64,000 nt of DNA, from NCBI RefSeq assembly GCF_004792665.1, contig NZ_SRZX01000001.1, positions 496,001-560,000 on the forward strand. Direction: 5' to 3'. Of the stretch, positions 38,642-46,801 are shown piece after piece (the stretch's first letter is position 1; the number at the start of each line of letters is the position of its first letter). A program made the position numbers and the translations under genes. Under the pieces are notes generated by a model. That model saw only the letters and a list, made by a program, of their open reading frames with translations. It was not told where the DNA came from and made no database searches. The stretch is from Marinobacter orientalis. GTDB lineage: Bacteria > Pseudomonadota > Gammaproteobacteria > Pseudomonadales > Oleiphilaceae.

Positions 38642-40006
38642 ATGAACTCCATCGTCACGTTCCCGAACCGCATCCCCACTGCCGAGTTCGAAGAGCGGCG
38701 CTTCAAGGTCTATACGGACCGCCAGCTCGACAAGATTGACGTCATCCAGAACCTCCCCGAAGAGACCCTGTTTGAAATGAAGGTTGTAGCCAGTGTGCTG
38801 CCCTTCCGCGTTAACGAATATGTGATCAACGAGCTGATCAACTGGGACAGGGTGCCCAACGACCCTATCTACCAGCTGGTATTTCCCCAGAAAGGCATGC
38901 TGAAGGATGAGCATTACCAGCGCATGGCAACAATGCACCGGGAAGGCGCCGACAAGAAAGAGATCCAGGCGGTGGCGAAGGAAATTCGCGACGAGCTGAA
39001 CCCGCATCCAGCCGGCCAGATGGAAATGAACATGCCGCAGCTGAATGGCGAGGTCCTGGACGGCGTACAGCACAAGTACCGTGAAACGGTGCTGTTCTTT
39101 CCCGCCCAGGGGCAGACCTGCCACTCCTACTGCACCTTCTGTTTCCGCTGGGCCCAGTTTGTGGGCGACAAGGACCTGAAGATGGCCAGCACCGAAGCCG
39201 AAAAGCTTCACGGCTACCTGCAGGAGCATACCGAAGTCAGCGACCTGCTGGTGACCGGCGGCGACCCCATGGTGATGAAGACCAAACACCTGGTCCAGTA
39301 TCTGGAGCCCCTGCTTGAGCCGGAGTTCGATCACATCCAGACCATCCGCATCGGCACCAAGGCCCTTACCTTCTGGCCATATCGCTTTGTCACCGACAAG
39401 GACGCGGACGAACTGATCAACCTGTTTGCACGCCTGGTCGATGCCGGCAAGCACGTGGCCATCATGGCTCACTACAACCACTGGCAGGAAATCACCACCG
39501 ACATCGCCGAAGAGGCCATCCGCCGCCTTCGCGCCACCGGCGCCGAAATCCGTGCCCAGGGACCGCTGATCAAGCACGTAAATGACAACGCCGATGACTG
39601 GGCGAAGCTGTGGAACAGGGAAGTGCAACTGGGCATCATCCCCTACTACATGTTTGTAGAAAGGGACACCGGTGCCAAGAACTACTTCGAAGTGCCCCTG
39701 GTAGAAGCTTTCCACATCTACCGCGAGGCCATGAAGCAGGTGTCCGGCCTGGCCCGTACCGCCCGCGGCCCGTCAATGAGCGCCGGCCCGGGCAAGGTAG
39801 AAGTCCAGGGCATCACCGAGATCAACGGTGAGAAGGTGTTTGTGCTGCGCTTTATCCAGGCCCGCAACCCGGACTGGGTGCAGCGGCCGTTCTTTGCCAA
39901 ATACAGTGAGACAGCAACCTGGCTACACGAGCTGGAGCCGGCGCTGGGGGAGGACAAGTTCTTCTTTGAGGATGAGTACGAGGAGATGAAGAGGGGGAAT
40001 GGCTGA
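38642..40006 (+). CDS. KamA-family radical SAM protein (lysine 2,3-aminomutase-like)
   Basis: 454-residue radical SAM enzyme. The iron-sulfur motif is C160-x3-C164-x2-C167 (QTCHSYCTFCFRWAQ), with the conserved Arg169 after it, and VTGGDPM near residue 205 is the SAM-binding GGD motif. PYYMFVERDTGAKNYFEVPL (330-353) matches the region of lysine 2,3-aminomutase that holds one substrate Asp (here Asp342), and GPGK with Lys385 fits the PLP lysine. The second substrate Asp of lysine aminomutase, seven residues before that Lys, is not conserved, so the substrate may differ. Start at 38642 has AGAGGG upstream. It stands alone, ended by a strong terminator. EpmB is unlikely because of the extra length. 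Confidence 0.8.
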   Translation: MNSIVTFPNRIPTAEFEERRFKVYTDRQLDKIDVIQNLPEETLFEMKVVASVLPFRVNEYVINELINWDRVPNDPIYQLVFPQKGMLKDEHYQRMATMHREGADKKEIQAVAKEIRDELNPHPAGQMEMNMPQLNGEVLDGVQHKYRETVLFFPAQGQTCHSYCTFCFRWAQFVGDKDLKMASTEAEKLHGYLQEHTEVSDLLVTGGDPMVMKTKHLVQYLEPLLEPEFDHIQTIRIGTKALTFWPYRFVTDKDADELINLFARLVDAGKHVAIMAHYNHWQEITTDIAEEAIRRLRATGAEIRAQGPLIKHVNDNADDWAKLWNREVQLGIIPYYMFVERDTGAKNYFEVPLVEAFHIYREAMKQVSGLARTARGPSMSAGPGKVEVQGITEINGEKVFVLRFIQARNPDWVQRPFFAKYSETATWLHELEPALGEDKFFFEDEYEEMKRGNG

Positions 40007-40042
40007 CCCAATAACGGGCAATGCGATTAACACGTAACGCGC

Positions 40043-40081
40043 GAGGTCAGATGAAAGCTTTCATCTGACCTCTTTTTCTTT
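40043..40081 (+). terminator. Intrinsic terminator after the KamA-family gene
   Basis: A perfect 15-bp stem, GAGGTCAGATGAAAG with its complement (40043-40072), followed by TTTTTCTTT. There is no U tract on the other strand, so it serves the plus-strand gene only. Confidence 0.92.
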
Positions 40082-40089
40082 AAAGAGAC

Positions 40090-41520
40090 TTAGTCCACTT
40101 TCACCCAACGCTGGCGGTGAGAATAGCCTTTAGTACGATTAATTACATCCGTACCGCGCACATGAGACAACTGGATCTCTTCACCCTCGTCTATAAAAGT
40201 TCCATTCAGTTGCTTAAAATCACAGACAGGTCCACAGAAATCCGCTGACAGCTGCGGATCGTCGTAGGCAAAAGTGCCGCTCGTACTTTCAAACTCACAA
40301 TTGCCGTCAACAAGGTTGAGTTCCTGACCGGACACTTGGATTCCTGTTTCACTGTAGACAAGCGTTTGAATGGCAGTTACATCGGGGCAGCTCAGGTTGG
40401 AGGAGGTTACGTCCCAAGTGCCAACCATGTTTTTCGTGTATTCGGCAGCTTCCTTGCGGAAGTAAACTGTAGTGAACGTACCCCACGTGTCGACCGAAAC
40501 AATGTTGCCATTTATGTCACGGGTCCGCACCTTGTCCGTTTTTGTGCGAACCATCTTATCCATGCCTGGATAGTACTTGACGACTACGACGGAGAACTGC
40601 TGAGAATCTAGCTCCCAACTTCCTGCTTCCCAATTAGGGAAATATTTATTCACTTCGTTGAAACTACAAATTCCTTGGTCACAGCCTTTTGCCGGCAGAT
40701 CATCCGGCGCTGAGGCGTACGCGACTTCCATTCCTGAATACGCTACAGTGTTGCAGCTGACGATCGTGCCGTCGGAACTGCTGTTAAGCTCATCACCAGT
40801 CTCTGTGTATCCGTCTCCATCAAAAACAACGGTGGTTTCTGCAACCTCCCCACATTTCTGGCCATCTCGGACAAATGTAGTCTGAGTAAACCAGGTCCCT
40901 TTCAAATCCACTTCATTGGCATCAAGCTGGTCAACCGTTGCCTGGAAGTGATTATTTGCCGCCTCTTCCGATATAAGCACCTTGTTATCTGCCGATAAGA
41001 CATTATCTACAGCCGTCTGTGAGCCAAAAGCATCAGCATCAACATCAAAATCCACCTCAATTCCATCAAGCTCGGCCTGATTTTGAACAGTCTGGGAGAT
41101 GGTTATTCCGTTATCAGGATTATCATCCTGGTCAAGTGATTGAAGAAAACGAAGAACATTTGCCATTTTGCTGGTGTTGCTGTTCTCGTTAATCATATCC
41201 AATGGCGTCATTACATCTGACGCCATGGAACTCCCGACCAAAGAGTTACCTAGAAGAAAGAAGACGACCTCTCCTTCTTGATATTCGAATTCGCCATTTG
41301 CGCCCGTCAGACCCGTTTTGGTAGGCGTAACATAACGAAGTCCCTCGACGGCACTGTCCAGAAACGTACCCGTTTTCGTTGTTTGCTCTGTAGTCGTCTG
41401 TGAGCTTTCTTCTGTAACAGTGGGCCCATCGCCAGTAGAAGAGCTGGAACCTCCACATCCCGACAGTAAAAATCCACCGAACATCGCCAACACCAACGCC
41501 GAGCGCTTAAACTTCATCAT
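40090..41520 (-). CDS. Uncharacterised Ser/Thr-rich lipoprotein
   Basis: 476-residue protein of unknown function. Start at 41520 follows AAGGAG by six bases. The signal ends in a lipobox, FLLSGC (Cys22), followed by a Gly/Ser/Thr-rich linker, so it is a lipoprotein. Residues about 50-150 (GTFLDSAVEGLRYVT...GLTGANGEFEYQEGEVVFFLLG) look like a repeated surface domain common in marine gammaproteobacterial lipoproteins, followed by NVLRFLQSLDQDDNPDNGI. The C-terminal half has paired cysteines and two similar lipocalin-like stretches (LKGTWFTQTTF and MVGTWDVTSSN), suggesting a duplicated beta domain. Base composition is clearly lower in GC than its neighbours. It is flanked by a terminator and a 279-base gap. 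Confidence 0.7.
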   Translation of the reverse strand: MMKFKRSALVLAMFGGFLLSGCGGSSSSTGDGPTVTEESSQTTTEQTTKTGTFLDSAVEGLRYVTPTKTGLTGANGEFEYQEGEVVFFLLGNSLVGSSMASDVMTPLDMINENSNTSKMANVLRFLQSLDQDDNPDNGITISQTVQNQAELDGIEVDFDVDADAFGSQTAVDNVLSADNKVLISEEAANNHFQATVDQLDANEVDLKGTWFTQTTFVRDGQKCGEVAETTVVFDGDGYTETGDELNSSSDGTIVSCNTVAYSGMEVAYASAPDDLPAKGCDQGICSFNEVNKYFPNWEAGSWELDSQQFSVVVVKYYPGMDKMVRTKTDKVRTRDINGNIVSVDTWGTFTTVYFRKEAAEYTKNMVGTWDVTSSNLSCPDVTAIQTLVYSETGIQVSGQELNLVDGNCEFESTSGTFAYDDPQLSADFCGPVCDFKQLNGTFIDEGEEIQLSHVRGTDVINRTKGYSHRQRWVKVD

Positions 41521-41741
41521 CAATAACTCCTTGGTCAGGGAACTCCATGTTGCCCCCTTATTCTATTTTTTTGGGTTTTGCTATTCCTTCAGATAGCTCA
41601 GAGAGATTAGCGCATTTAACAATATTGATGATGAAAACTATTGTTAAATGATTGTTTTGCTTAATAAATATACAAATTGACCACGCTTGACCACGAAAAG
41701 AAACTTGAGCGTTGGGAGTTTTGTAATGGGGGGAGGCCTCA

Positions 41742-41775
41742 GTCGGGTTTCGCCTTTGGCTCTACCCGACCTACG
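41742..41775. repeat. Divergent REP-like palindrome
   Basis: GTCGGGTTTCGCC...CTACCCGACCTACGG, a variant of the TCGGATTA...TAATCCGACCTACG palindrome seen at 24199 and 57300, in the gap between the lipoprotein gene and the thioredoxin-like gene. Confidence 0.7.
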
Positions 41776-41799
41776 GTAACGAAGACTCTTGCGGATCAG

Positions 41800-42669
41800 T
41801 TAATGCATGAGGGTGTACAGTTTGCGCCGATAGGTGCGTACGTCGGGGTTGTTATTGCCCAGCTTGTCGAATAGCTCGATCAGTGTGGTTTTGGCTACTT
41901 CGTCCTTGTACTTGCTGTCCACCTGCATCAGGCGGATCAACAGCTCCATGGCCTTGGCATTATTTTCCTGGAGGATGTGATGCAGCGCCAGCAGGTGCAG
42001 GGCGTTGGGGTCGTTCGGATCCTTGTCGAGAGCATCCTCCAGCTCCCTGATCGGCGGCAGTTCGGCGGATGCCCTGAGGAACTTGATCCGCGCCGCCAGC
42101 TGTTTGGCCTGGTGCTGCATCTTTTCTTCCGGCGGCAAACTGTCCAGTACCTGTTCGGCAGTTTCCAGGTCGCCCAGTTCGGCTTTCAGCTGGGCCAGGT
42201 CTATCAGCACCTTCAGATCTTCCGGATCGTTCCGGTTCAGCTCGGTAAGCACCGCCAGGGCCGCTTCCACGTCGCCCTCTTCCCAGAGCCGGTGGGCCCT
42301 GTCGTAGGGGGCTTCCTCTTCTTCCGGTATCTCGATGTGCTTGTCGAGAATCTTGCGGACTTCGCTTTCCTGGAGTCCGCCATTGAAGCCGTCAACCGCC
42401 TGGCCGTCTTTCACCAGAATCACCGTGGGCAGGCTACGCACCCCCAGACTGGCCGTCAGTTGCTCCTGCTCGTCGGCATTTACCTTGGCCAGCATGAAGC
42501 CACCCCGATACTCATCCGCCAGCTTCTCCAGCAGTGGTGTCAACTGCTTGCAGGGTGCACACCACGGCGCCCATACATCGATCAGGATCGGCGTACGGGA
42601 CGAGGCTTCCATCACATCCTGCTGGAAGTTGTCCATTGTGGCTTCAAAAACATACGGCGAGTTACTCAT
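41800..42669 (-). CDS. ybbN: YbbN/CnoX-type thioredoxin with TPR-like C-terminus
   Basis: 289-residue protein: residues 1-110 are a thioredoxin domain with the active site WAPWCAPCKQL (Cys37 and Cys40), residues about 120-289 are helical repeats (DRAHRLWEEGDVEAALAVLTELNRND, DLAQLKAELGDLETAEQVLDSLPPEEK) of the tetratricopeptide kind. This is the YbbN/CnoX plan, a chaperone-like protein that protects clients under oxidative stress. Unlike E. coli YbbN, which has SQHC, the redox pair is complete, so it may also reduce disulphides. ATG 42669 is preferred over a GTG three codons earlier. Divergent from the Lon-type gene. Confidence 0.9.
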   Translation of the reverse strand: MSNSPYVFEATMDNFQQDVMEASSRTPILIDVWAPWCAPCKQLTPLLEKLADEYRGGFMLAKVNADEQEQLTASLGVRSLPTVILVKDGQAVDGFNGGLQESEVRKILDKHIEIPEEEEAPYDRAHRLWEEGDVEAALAVLTELNRNDPEDLKVLIDLAQLKAELGDLETAEQVLDSLPPEEKMQHQAKQLAARIKFLRASAELPPIRELEDALDKDPNDPNALHLLALHHILQENNAKAMELLIRLMQVDSKYKDEVAKTTLIELFDKLGNNNPDVRTYRRKLYTLMH

Positions 42670-42884
42670 GGATAGCACCTGAAAGTGAGTTCCTGAAATG
42701 TGGTCAACGAATTGTTGTTGGTTTTGGGGGCTGAGGGCGAAAATTCAAGGTTTCCCCGTCATCCTCTGACAATCCGCACAATTACCTGCCGTTACCTTGA
42801 AATCATGGCCCGCGCCGCTACATAGGCATTAGGACCGGGAGCACTGCTCCCCGGATCAACATTCCCGGAGGACGCTTGCAAGGT

Positions 42885-45335
42885 ATGAACGACGACAACC
42901 GCAACGACTCTTTTGGAGCGCCCGAAGAAGACCTGACCGAGTACATCGGCAAGGACGAAAACAGCAAAAGCCTGGTACTGCCAAAACAGCATATGCCCAG
43001 GCGCATGTATGTTTTGCCTGTTTCCAACCGGCCCTTTTTCCCGGCCCAGGTGCAGCCGATTGTGGTTAACCAGAATCCCTGGCAGGAAACCCTGAAGCGG
43101 GTGGGAGAAACCGACCACAAGGTGCTGGGTATCTGTTTTGTGGAAGACAGCGATCCCGAACAGGGGATTCCCGGCAGTGAGGAGCTGGAAACCACTGGCT
43201 GCGCCGTACGGGTCCACCATGCCCAGGGCGAGGACGGCAAGGTCCAGTTCATCGCCCAGGGGCTGCAGCGTTTTCGCATTACCCAGTGGCTCCGGCGCCG
43301 GCCGCCCTACCTGGTAGAGGTGGAGTATCCGGAAGAGCCGGAGGAAGCGGCCGATGAACTCAAAGCCTATACCCTGGCCATCATCAGCTCCATCAAGGAT
43401 CTGTTGCGCACCAACCCGCTGTACGGTGAAGAGGTGAAGCAGTACCTGTCCCGTTTCGGACCGGACGACAGCTCTCCCCTGGCAGACTTCGGCGCCTCCA
43501 TGACCAGCGCGCCCGGGCACGAGTTGCAGGAAGTACTGGATACCGTGCCCCTGTTGCGGCGTATGGAGAAAGTGCTGCTGCTGATGGCGAAAGAGCAGGA
43601 AGTGGCCCGCCTGCAAAGTGAAATCAGCGAGGAAGTGAACGAGAAGGTTCAGAAACATCAGCGGGAGTTTTTCCTCAAGGAACAACTCAAGGTGATCCAG
43701 CGCGAGCTGGGTATGGCCAAGGACGACAAGACCGCCGATGCCGAACGTTTCCGTGAGCGCATGGAAAAACTGAATCCGCCGGTACAGGTGCAGGAACGCT
43801 TTGATGATGAGCTCCAGAAACTCCAGGTGCTGGAACAGGGCTCACCGGAATACGGCGTTACCCGCAACTATCTGGACTGGCTCACGCAGGTGCCCTGGGG
43901 ACTGACGTCGGAAGATCACTTTGATCTCGGCGAAGCCCGCCGCATCCTCGACCGTGACCATGACGGCCTGCACGACGTCAAAGACCGTATCGTCGAATTC
44001 CTCGCCGAGGGCACTTTCAAAGGTGAGGTCAGCGGCTCTATTCTTCTGCTGGTGGGCCCTCCCGGCGTGGGCAAGACCTCCATCGGTCACTCCGTCGCCG
44101 ACGCTCTTGGCCGCAAATTTTATCGCTTCAGTGTCGGCGGCATGCGCGACGAAGCCGAAATCAAGGGCCACCGCCGCACCTACATCGGCGCCATGCCCGG
44201 CAAGTTCGTGCAGGCCCTGAAAGACTCGAAGGTGTCCAACCCGGTGATCATGCTGGACGAAATCGACAAGATCGGTGCGTCCTTCCAGGGCGACCCGGCC
44301 TCGGCACTGCTGGAAACCCTCGATCCGGAGCAGAACCGGGAATTCCTCGACCACTACCTGGACGTGCGCATGGACCTGTCCAAGGTGCTGTTCATCTGCA
44401 CCGCCAACCAGCTGGACACCATCCCCCGTCCACTGCTGGACCGTATGGACGTGATTCGCCTGTCCGGTTACATCTCCGAGGAAAAGGTTGCCATAGCCAA
44501 GCATTTCCTGATGCCGCGGCTACTGAAGCGGGCCGGCTTGCTGAAAAAGCAGGTGAACATCACCGATGCCGCCATCAAGCAGATCATCGAAGGCTATGCC
44601 CGGGAAGCCGGCGTGCGCAGCCTGGAAAAGCTGCTGCACAAAGTCATCCGCAAAGGCATCGTGCGGTTGCTGGAAAACCCTGGCCAGCCAGTGAAGGTGG
44701 GCGTATCCGACCTGCAAACCTATCTGGGCCAGCCGGCATTCCGCAAAGAAAAATCCATGAAAGGCGTCGGTGTCGTCACCGGTCTTGCCTGGACAGCCAT
44801 GGGCGGCGCCACCCTGAGCATTGAAGCCTCACGCATCCACAGCACCCAGCGCGGCTTCAAGCTTACCGGGCAACTGGGGGACGTGATGAAAGAGTCCGCA
44901 GAAATCGCTTACAGCCATGTATCCTCTAACCTCAAGCGATTCAAAGCTGACCCGACTTTCTTCGACAAATCCTTCGTGCATCTGCACGTACCGGAGGGCG
45001 CCACTCCCAAGGATGGCCCCAGCGCCGGCGTCACCATGGCCACCGCGCTGCTTTCCATCGCCCGCCGCGAGGCACCCCGGCAGAACATCGCCATGACCGG
45101 CGAGCTCACCCTGACAGGCCAGGTGCTCCCGGTAGGCGGCATCCGCGAGAAAGTCATCGCCGCCAGACGCCAGAAAATCAGCACCCTGATTCTGCCGGAG
45201 GCGAACCGTGGGGATTATGAGGAACTGCCGGAGTATCTGAAGGAAGGGCTGACGGTGAATTTTGCGAAGCAGTACAGTGATGTGTTCCAGGTGTGTTTTG
45301 CGGATAAGCCCCGGAAGGGCGCAAGTGTTCATTGA
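42885..45335 (+). CDS. Lon-family ATP-dependent protease (possible second Lon)
   Basis: Serine-lysine AAA+ protease of 816 residues. The N-terminal LON domain (MYVLPVSNRPFFPAQVQPIVV) is followed by a coiled-coil (NEKVQKHQREFFLKEQLKVIQRELG), Walker A GPPGVGKTS near residue 390, Walker B VIMLDEIDKIG, and the protease domain with Ser713 (PKDGPSAGV) and Lys756 (GGIREKVIAARR). The divergent N-terminus and its position away from clpX suggest a second Lon such as AsrA of Pseudomonas; this is inference. GGAGG lies 13 bases before this ATG and 4 before a TTG at 42876, so the exact start is open by three codons. Confidence 0.9.
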   Translation: MNDDNRNDSFGAPEEDLTEYIGKDENSKSLVLPKQHMPRRMYVLPVSNRPFFPAQVQPIVVNQNPWQETLKRVGETDHKVLGICFVEDSDPEQGIPGSEELETTGCAVRVHHAQGEDGKVQFIAQGLQRFRITQWLRRRPPYLVEVEYPEEPEEAADELKAYTLAIISSIKDLLRTNPLYGEEVKQYLSRFGPDDSSPLADFGASMTSAPGHELQEVLDTVPLLRRMEKVLLLMAKEQEVARLQSEISEEVNEKVQKHQREFFLKEQLKVIQRELGMAKDDKTADAERFRERMEKLNPPVQVQERFDDELQKLQVLEQGSPEYGVTRNYLDWLTQVPWGLTSEDHFDLGEARRILDRDHDGLHDVKDRIVEFLAEGTFKGEVSGSILLLVGPPGVGKTSIGHSVADALGRKFYRFSVGGMRDEAEIKGHRRTYIGAMPGKFVQALKDSKVSNPVIMLDEIDKIGASFQGDPASALLETLDPEQNREFLDHYLDVRMDLSKVLFICTANQLDTIPRPLLDRMDVIRLSGYISEEKVAIAKHFLMPRLLKRAGLLKKQVNITDAAIKQIIEGYAREAGVRSLEKLLHKVIRKGIVRLLENPGQPVKVGVSDLQTYLGQPAFRKEKSMKGVGVVTGLAWTAMGGATLSIEASRIHSTQRGFKLTGQLGDVMKESAEIAYSHVSSNLKRFKADPTFFDKSFVHLHVPEGATPKDGPSAGVTMATALLSIARREAPRQNIAMTGELTLTGQVLPVGGIREKVIAARRQKISTLILPEANRGDYEELPEYLKEGLTVNFAKQYSDVFQVCFADKPRKGASVH

Positions 45336-45341
45336 ATTAAC

Positions 45342-45352
45342 TGGTCGGACCA
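45342..45352. promoter_or_regulatory. FadR/GlcC-family operator upstream of the sorbosone-dehydrogenase-like gene
   Basis: TGGTCGGACCA inside the perfect palindrome ACTGGT-CGG-ACCAGT (45340-45354), with arms identical to the site at 13940-13954 by the glcC-type gene. It begins seven bases after the lon stop and sits just upstream of the -35 box at 45366; its centre would be near -54 from the predicted start of transcription, a position typical of an activator site. Confidence 0.65.
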
Positions 45353-45365
45353 GTATGTACCTGCC

Positions 45366-45394
45366 TTGACGCCCATGAGGGCGTTGTCTTTACT
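45366..45394 (+). promoter_or_regulatory. Predicted sigma-70 promoter for the dehydrogenase/cytochrome pair
   Basis: TTGACG (five of six matches to the -35 consensus) at 45366-45371, a 17-base spacer, and TTTACT (four of six) at 45389-45394. It would start transcription near 45401, 80 bases before the start codon. Confidence 0.5.
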
Positions 45395-45480
45395 CGAATC
45401 AGCGTGAACAAAAAACAAACAGCCGGTGGCCTTTCAGCCACCGGCACCCAACTCGCTGACACAAAGAGAGCGGTACAACA

Positions 45481-46746
45481 ATGAACAAGAAATCCTCGAT
45501 CTTGGGCGTGGCCATTGGTCTCGCCTGTTTACCCCTTGCCCATGGCCAGTCTGACAATACCCTCGAAAAACTTGGCAATTTCCAGACCACTGGAGATGCC
45601 GAATTTACCGTCATCGACCAGAAAAGCGACAGCGCGGCTGCCATCCGCAAAACCCTTGAAAAGATCCGCGTGCCAAAAGGTTTCGAAATCAGCCTTTACG
45701 CGCTGGTTCCCGATGCCCGCCACATGGCTGTCGGTCCGCAAGGCGTCGTTACCTTTGTGGGAACCCGCAAAACCGAAGTCTGGGCCGTCACCGACCGGGA
45801 TAAGGACCGCGTTGCCGACGAAGTCAAGAATTTTGCGCCGTCGGTGGCCAAGTCCGTTCCCAACGGCCCCTGCTTTTCGCCCTCGGGCGTGCTCTACATT
45901 GCCGAACAGAACCGGGTTCTGGCCTACCCGGCCGCCGAATTCTTCTACGAGGGCGGTGATGTCGTGGCCGCGGAGGTCATCCCCGGTGGCGAGTTGATTC
46001 CTGAAGAGTTCGTCAGTTACAACCACACAGCCAGGGTCTGCGATGTCGGCCCTGACGGCAAGCTCTATATTTCCCTCGGCCAGCCTTACAATGTCGCCCC
46101 CAAGGAGCACCTCGACACCTTTGCGGAATGGGGTATTGGCGGTATTATCCGGGTGAATCAGGACGGTACCGGGCGAGAGGTCTACACCCGCGGTGTCCGC
46201 AACTCCGTTGGTCATGACTTCAACCCCACTACCGGCGAACTCTGGTTCACGGACAATCAGGTGGACGGTATGGGTGACGATATTCCACCGGGGGAAATCA
46301 ACCGCCAGACAGCCATGGGACAACACTTTGGCCACCCCTGGTATGGCGGTGGTGATGTTCGCACCAATGAGTACAAGGGCGAGGAAGTCCCCGTGGATGT
46401 GGTGTTCCCGGTCTCAGAAACGATCGCTCACGCAGCCGATCTGGGCATGGTGTTCTACAAGGGCAACATGTTTCCGAAGCAGTATCAGGGGGGGATTTTT
46501 TCAGCGCAACACGGCTCCTGGAACCGGACCGTGCCCGTGGGTGCCCGGGTGATGTTCACGCCGGTAGATGCCGAGGGCAATGTTGCCGGAGAAACGGTGC
46601 CCTTTGCCGAGGGATGGCTGGATGAGAACGGCGAATACCTTGGCCGCCCAGTGGATGTGGCACTGTTGAAAGACGGGTCACTACTGGTCTCGGATGACCT
46701 GGCTGGCGCGGTTTATCGAATCGCCTATACCGGTTCGGACTCCTGA
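45481..46746 (+). CDS. Exported sorbosone/glucose dehydrogenase-like beta-propeller protein (PQQ type)
   Basis: 421-residue protein with a signal peptide (MNKKSSILGVAIGLACLPLAHG, cleavage near residue 22), hence periplasmic. The mature part has the GSDH/L-sorbosone dehydrogenase propeller pattern: VPKGFEISLYALVPDARHMAVG, GVLYIAEQNRVLAY, NHTARVCDVGPDGKLYISLGQPYN, RGVRNSVGHDFNPTTGELWFTDN, GIFSAQHGSWNRT and DGSLLVSDDLAGAVYRIAY. Members of the family that are enzymes use PQQ and oxidise sugars or aldoses; the real substrate here is unknown. The cytochrome c gene 55 bases downstream is a plausible electron acceptor. A FadR-type operator lies upstream. Confidence 0.83.
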   Translation: MNKKSSILGVAIGLACLPLAHGQSDNTLEKLGNFQTTGDAEFTVIDQKSDSAAAIRKTLEKIRVPKGFEISLYALVPDARHMAVGPQGVVTFVGTRKTEVWAVTDRDKDRVADEVKNFAPSVAKSVPNGPCFSPSGVLYIAEQNRVLAYPAAEFFYEGGDVVAAEVIPGGELIPEEFVSYNHTARVCDVGPDGKLYISLGQPYNVAPKEHLDTFAEWGIGGIIRVNQDGTGREVYTRGVRNSVGHDFNPTTGELWFTDNQVDGMGDDIPPGEINRQTAMGQHFGHPWYGGGDVRTNEYKGEEVPVDVVFPVSETIAHAADLGMVFYKGNMFPKQYQGGIFSAQHGSWNRTVPVGARVMFTPVDAEGNVAGETVPFAEGWLDENGEYLGRPVDVALLKDGSLLVSDDLAGAVYRIAYTGSDS

Positions 46747-46801
46747 TGCCACGACCGGGGAGGAGGGTGAAAGTCCCTCCCCGGTCCTCTGGAGATGTCA
46801 T

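Noticed and set aside
41677..41874. Small open frame of 65 codons running into the REP-like palindrome
   Set aside because: It consists mostly of repeat sequence and overlaps the end of the thioredoxin-like gene.
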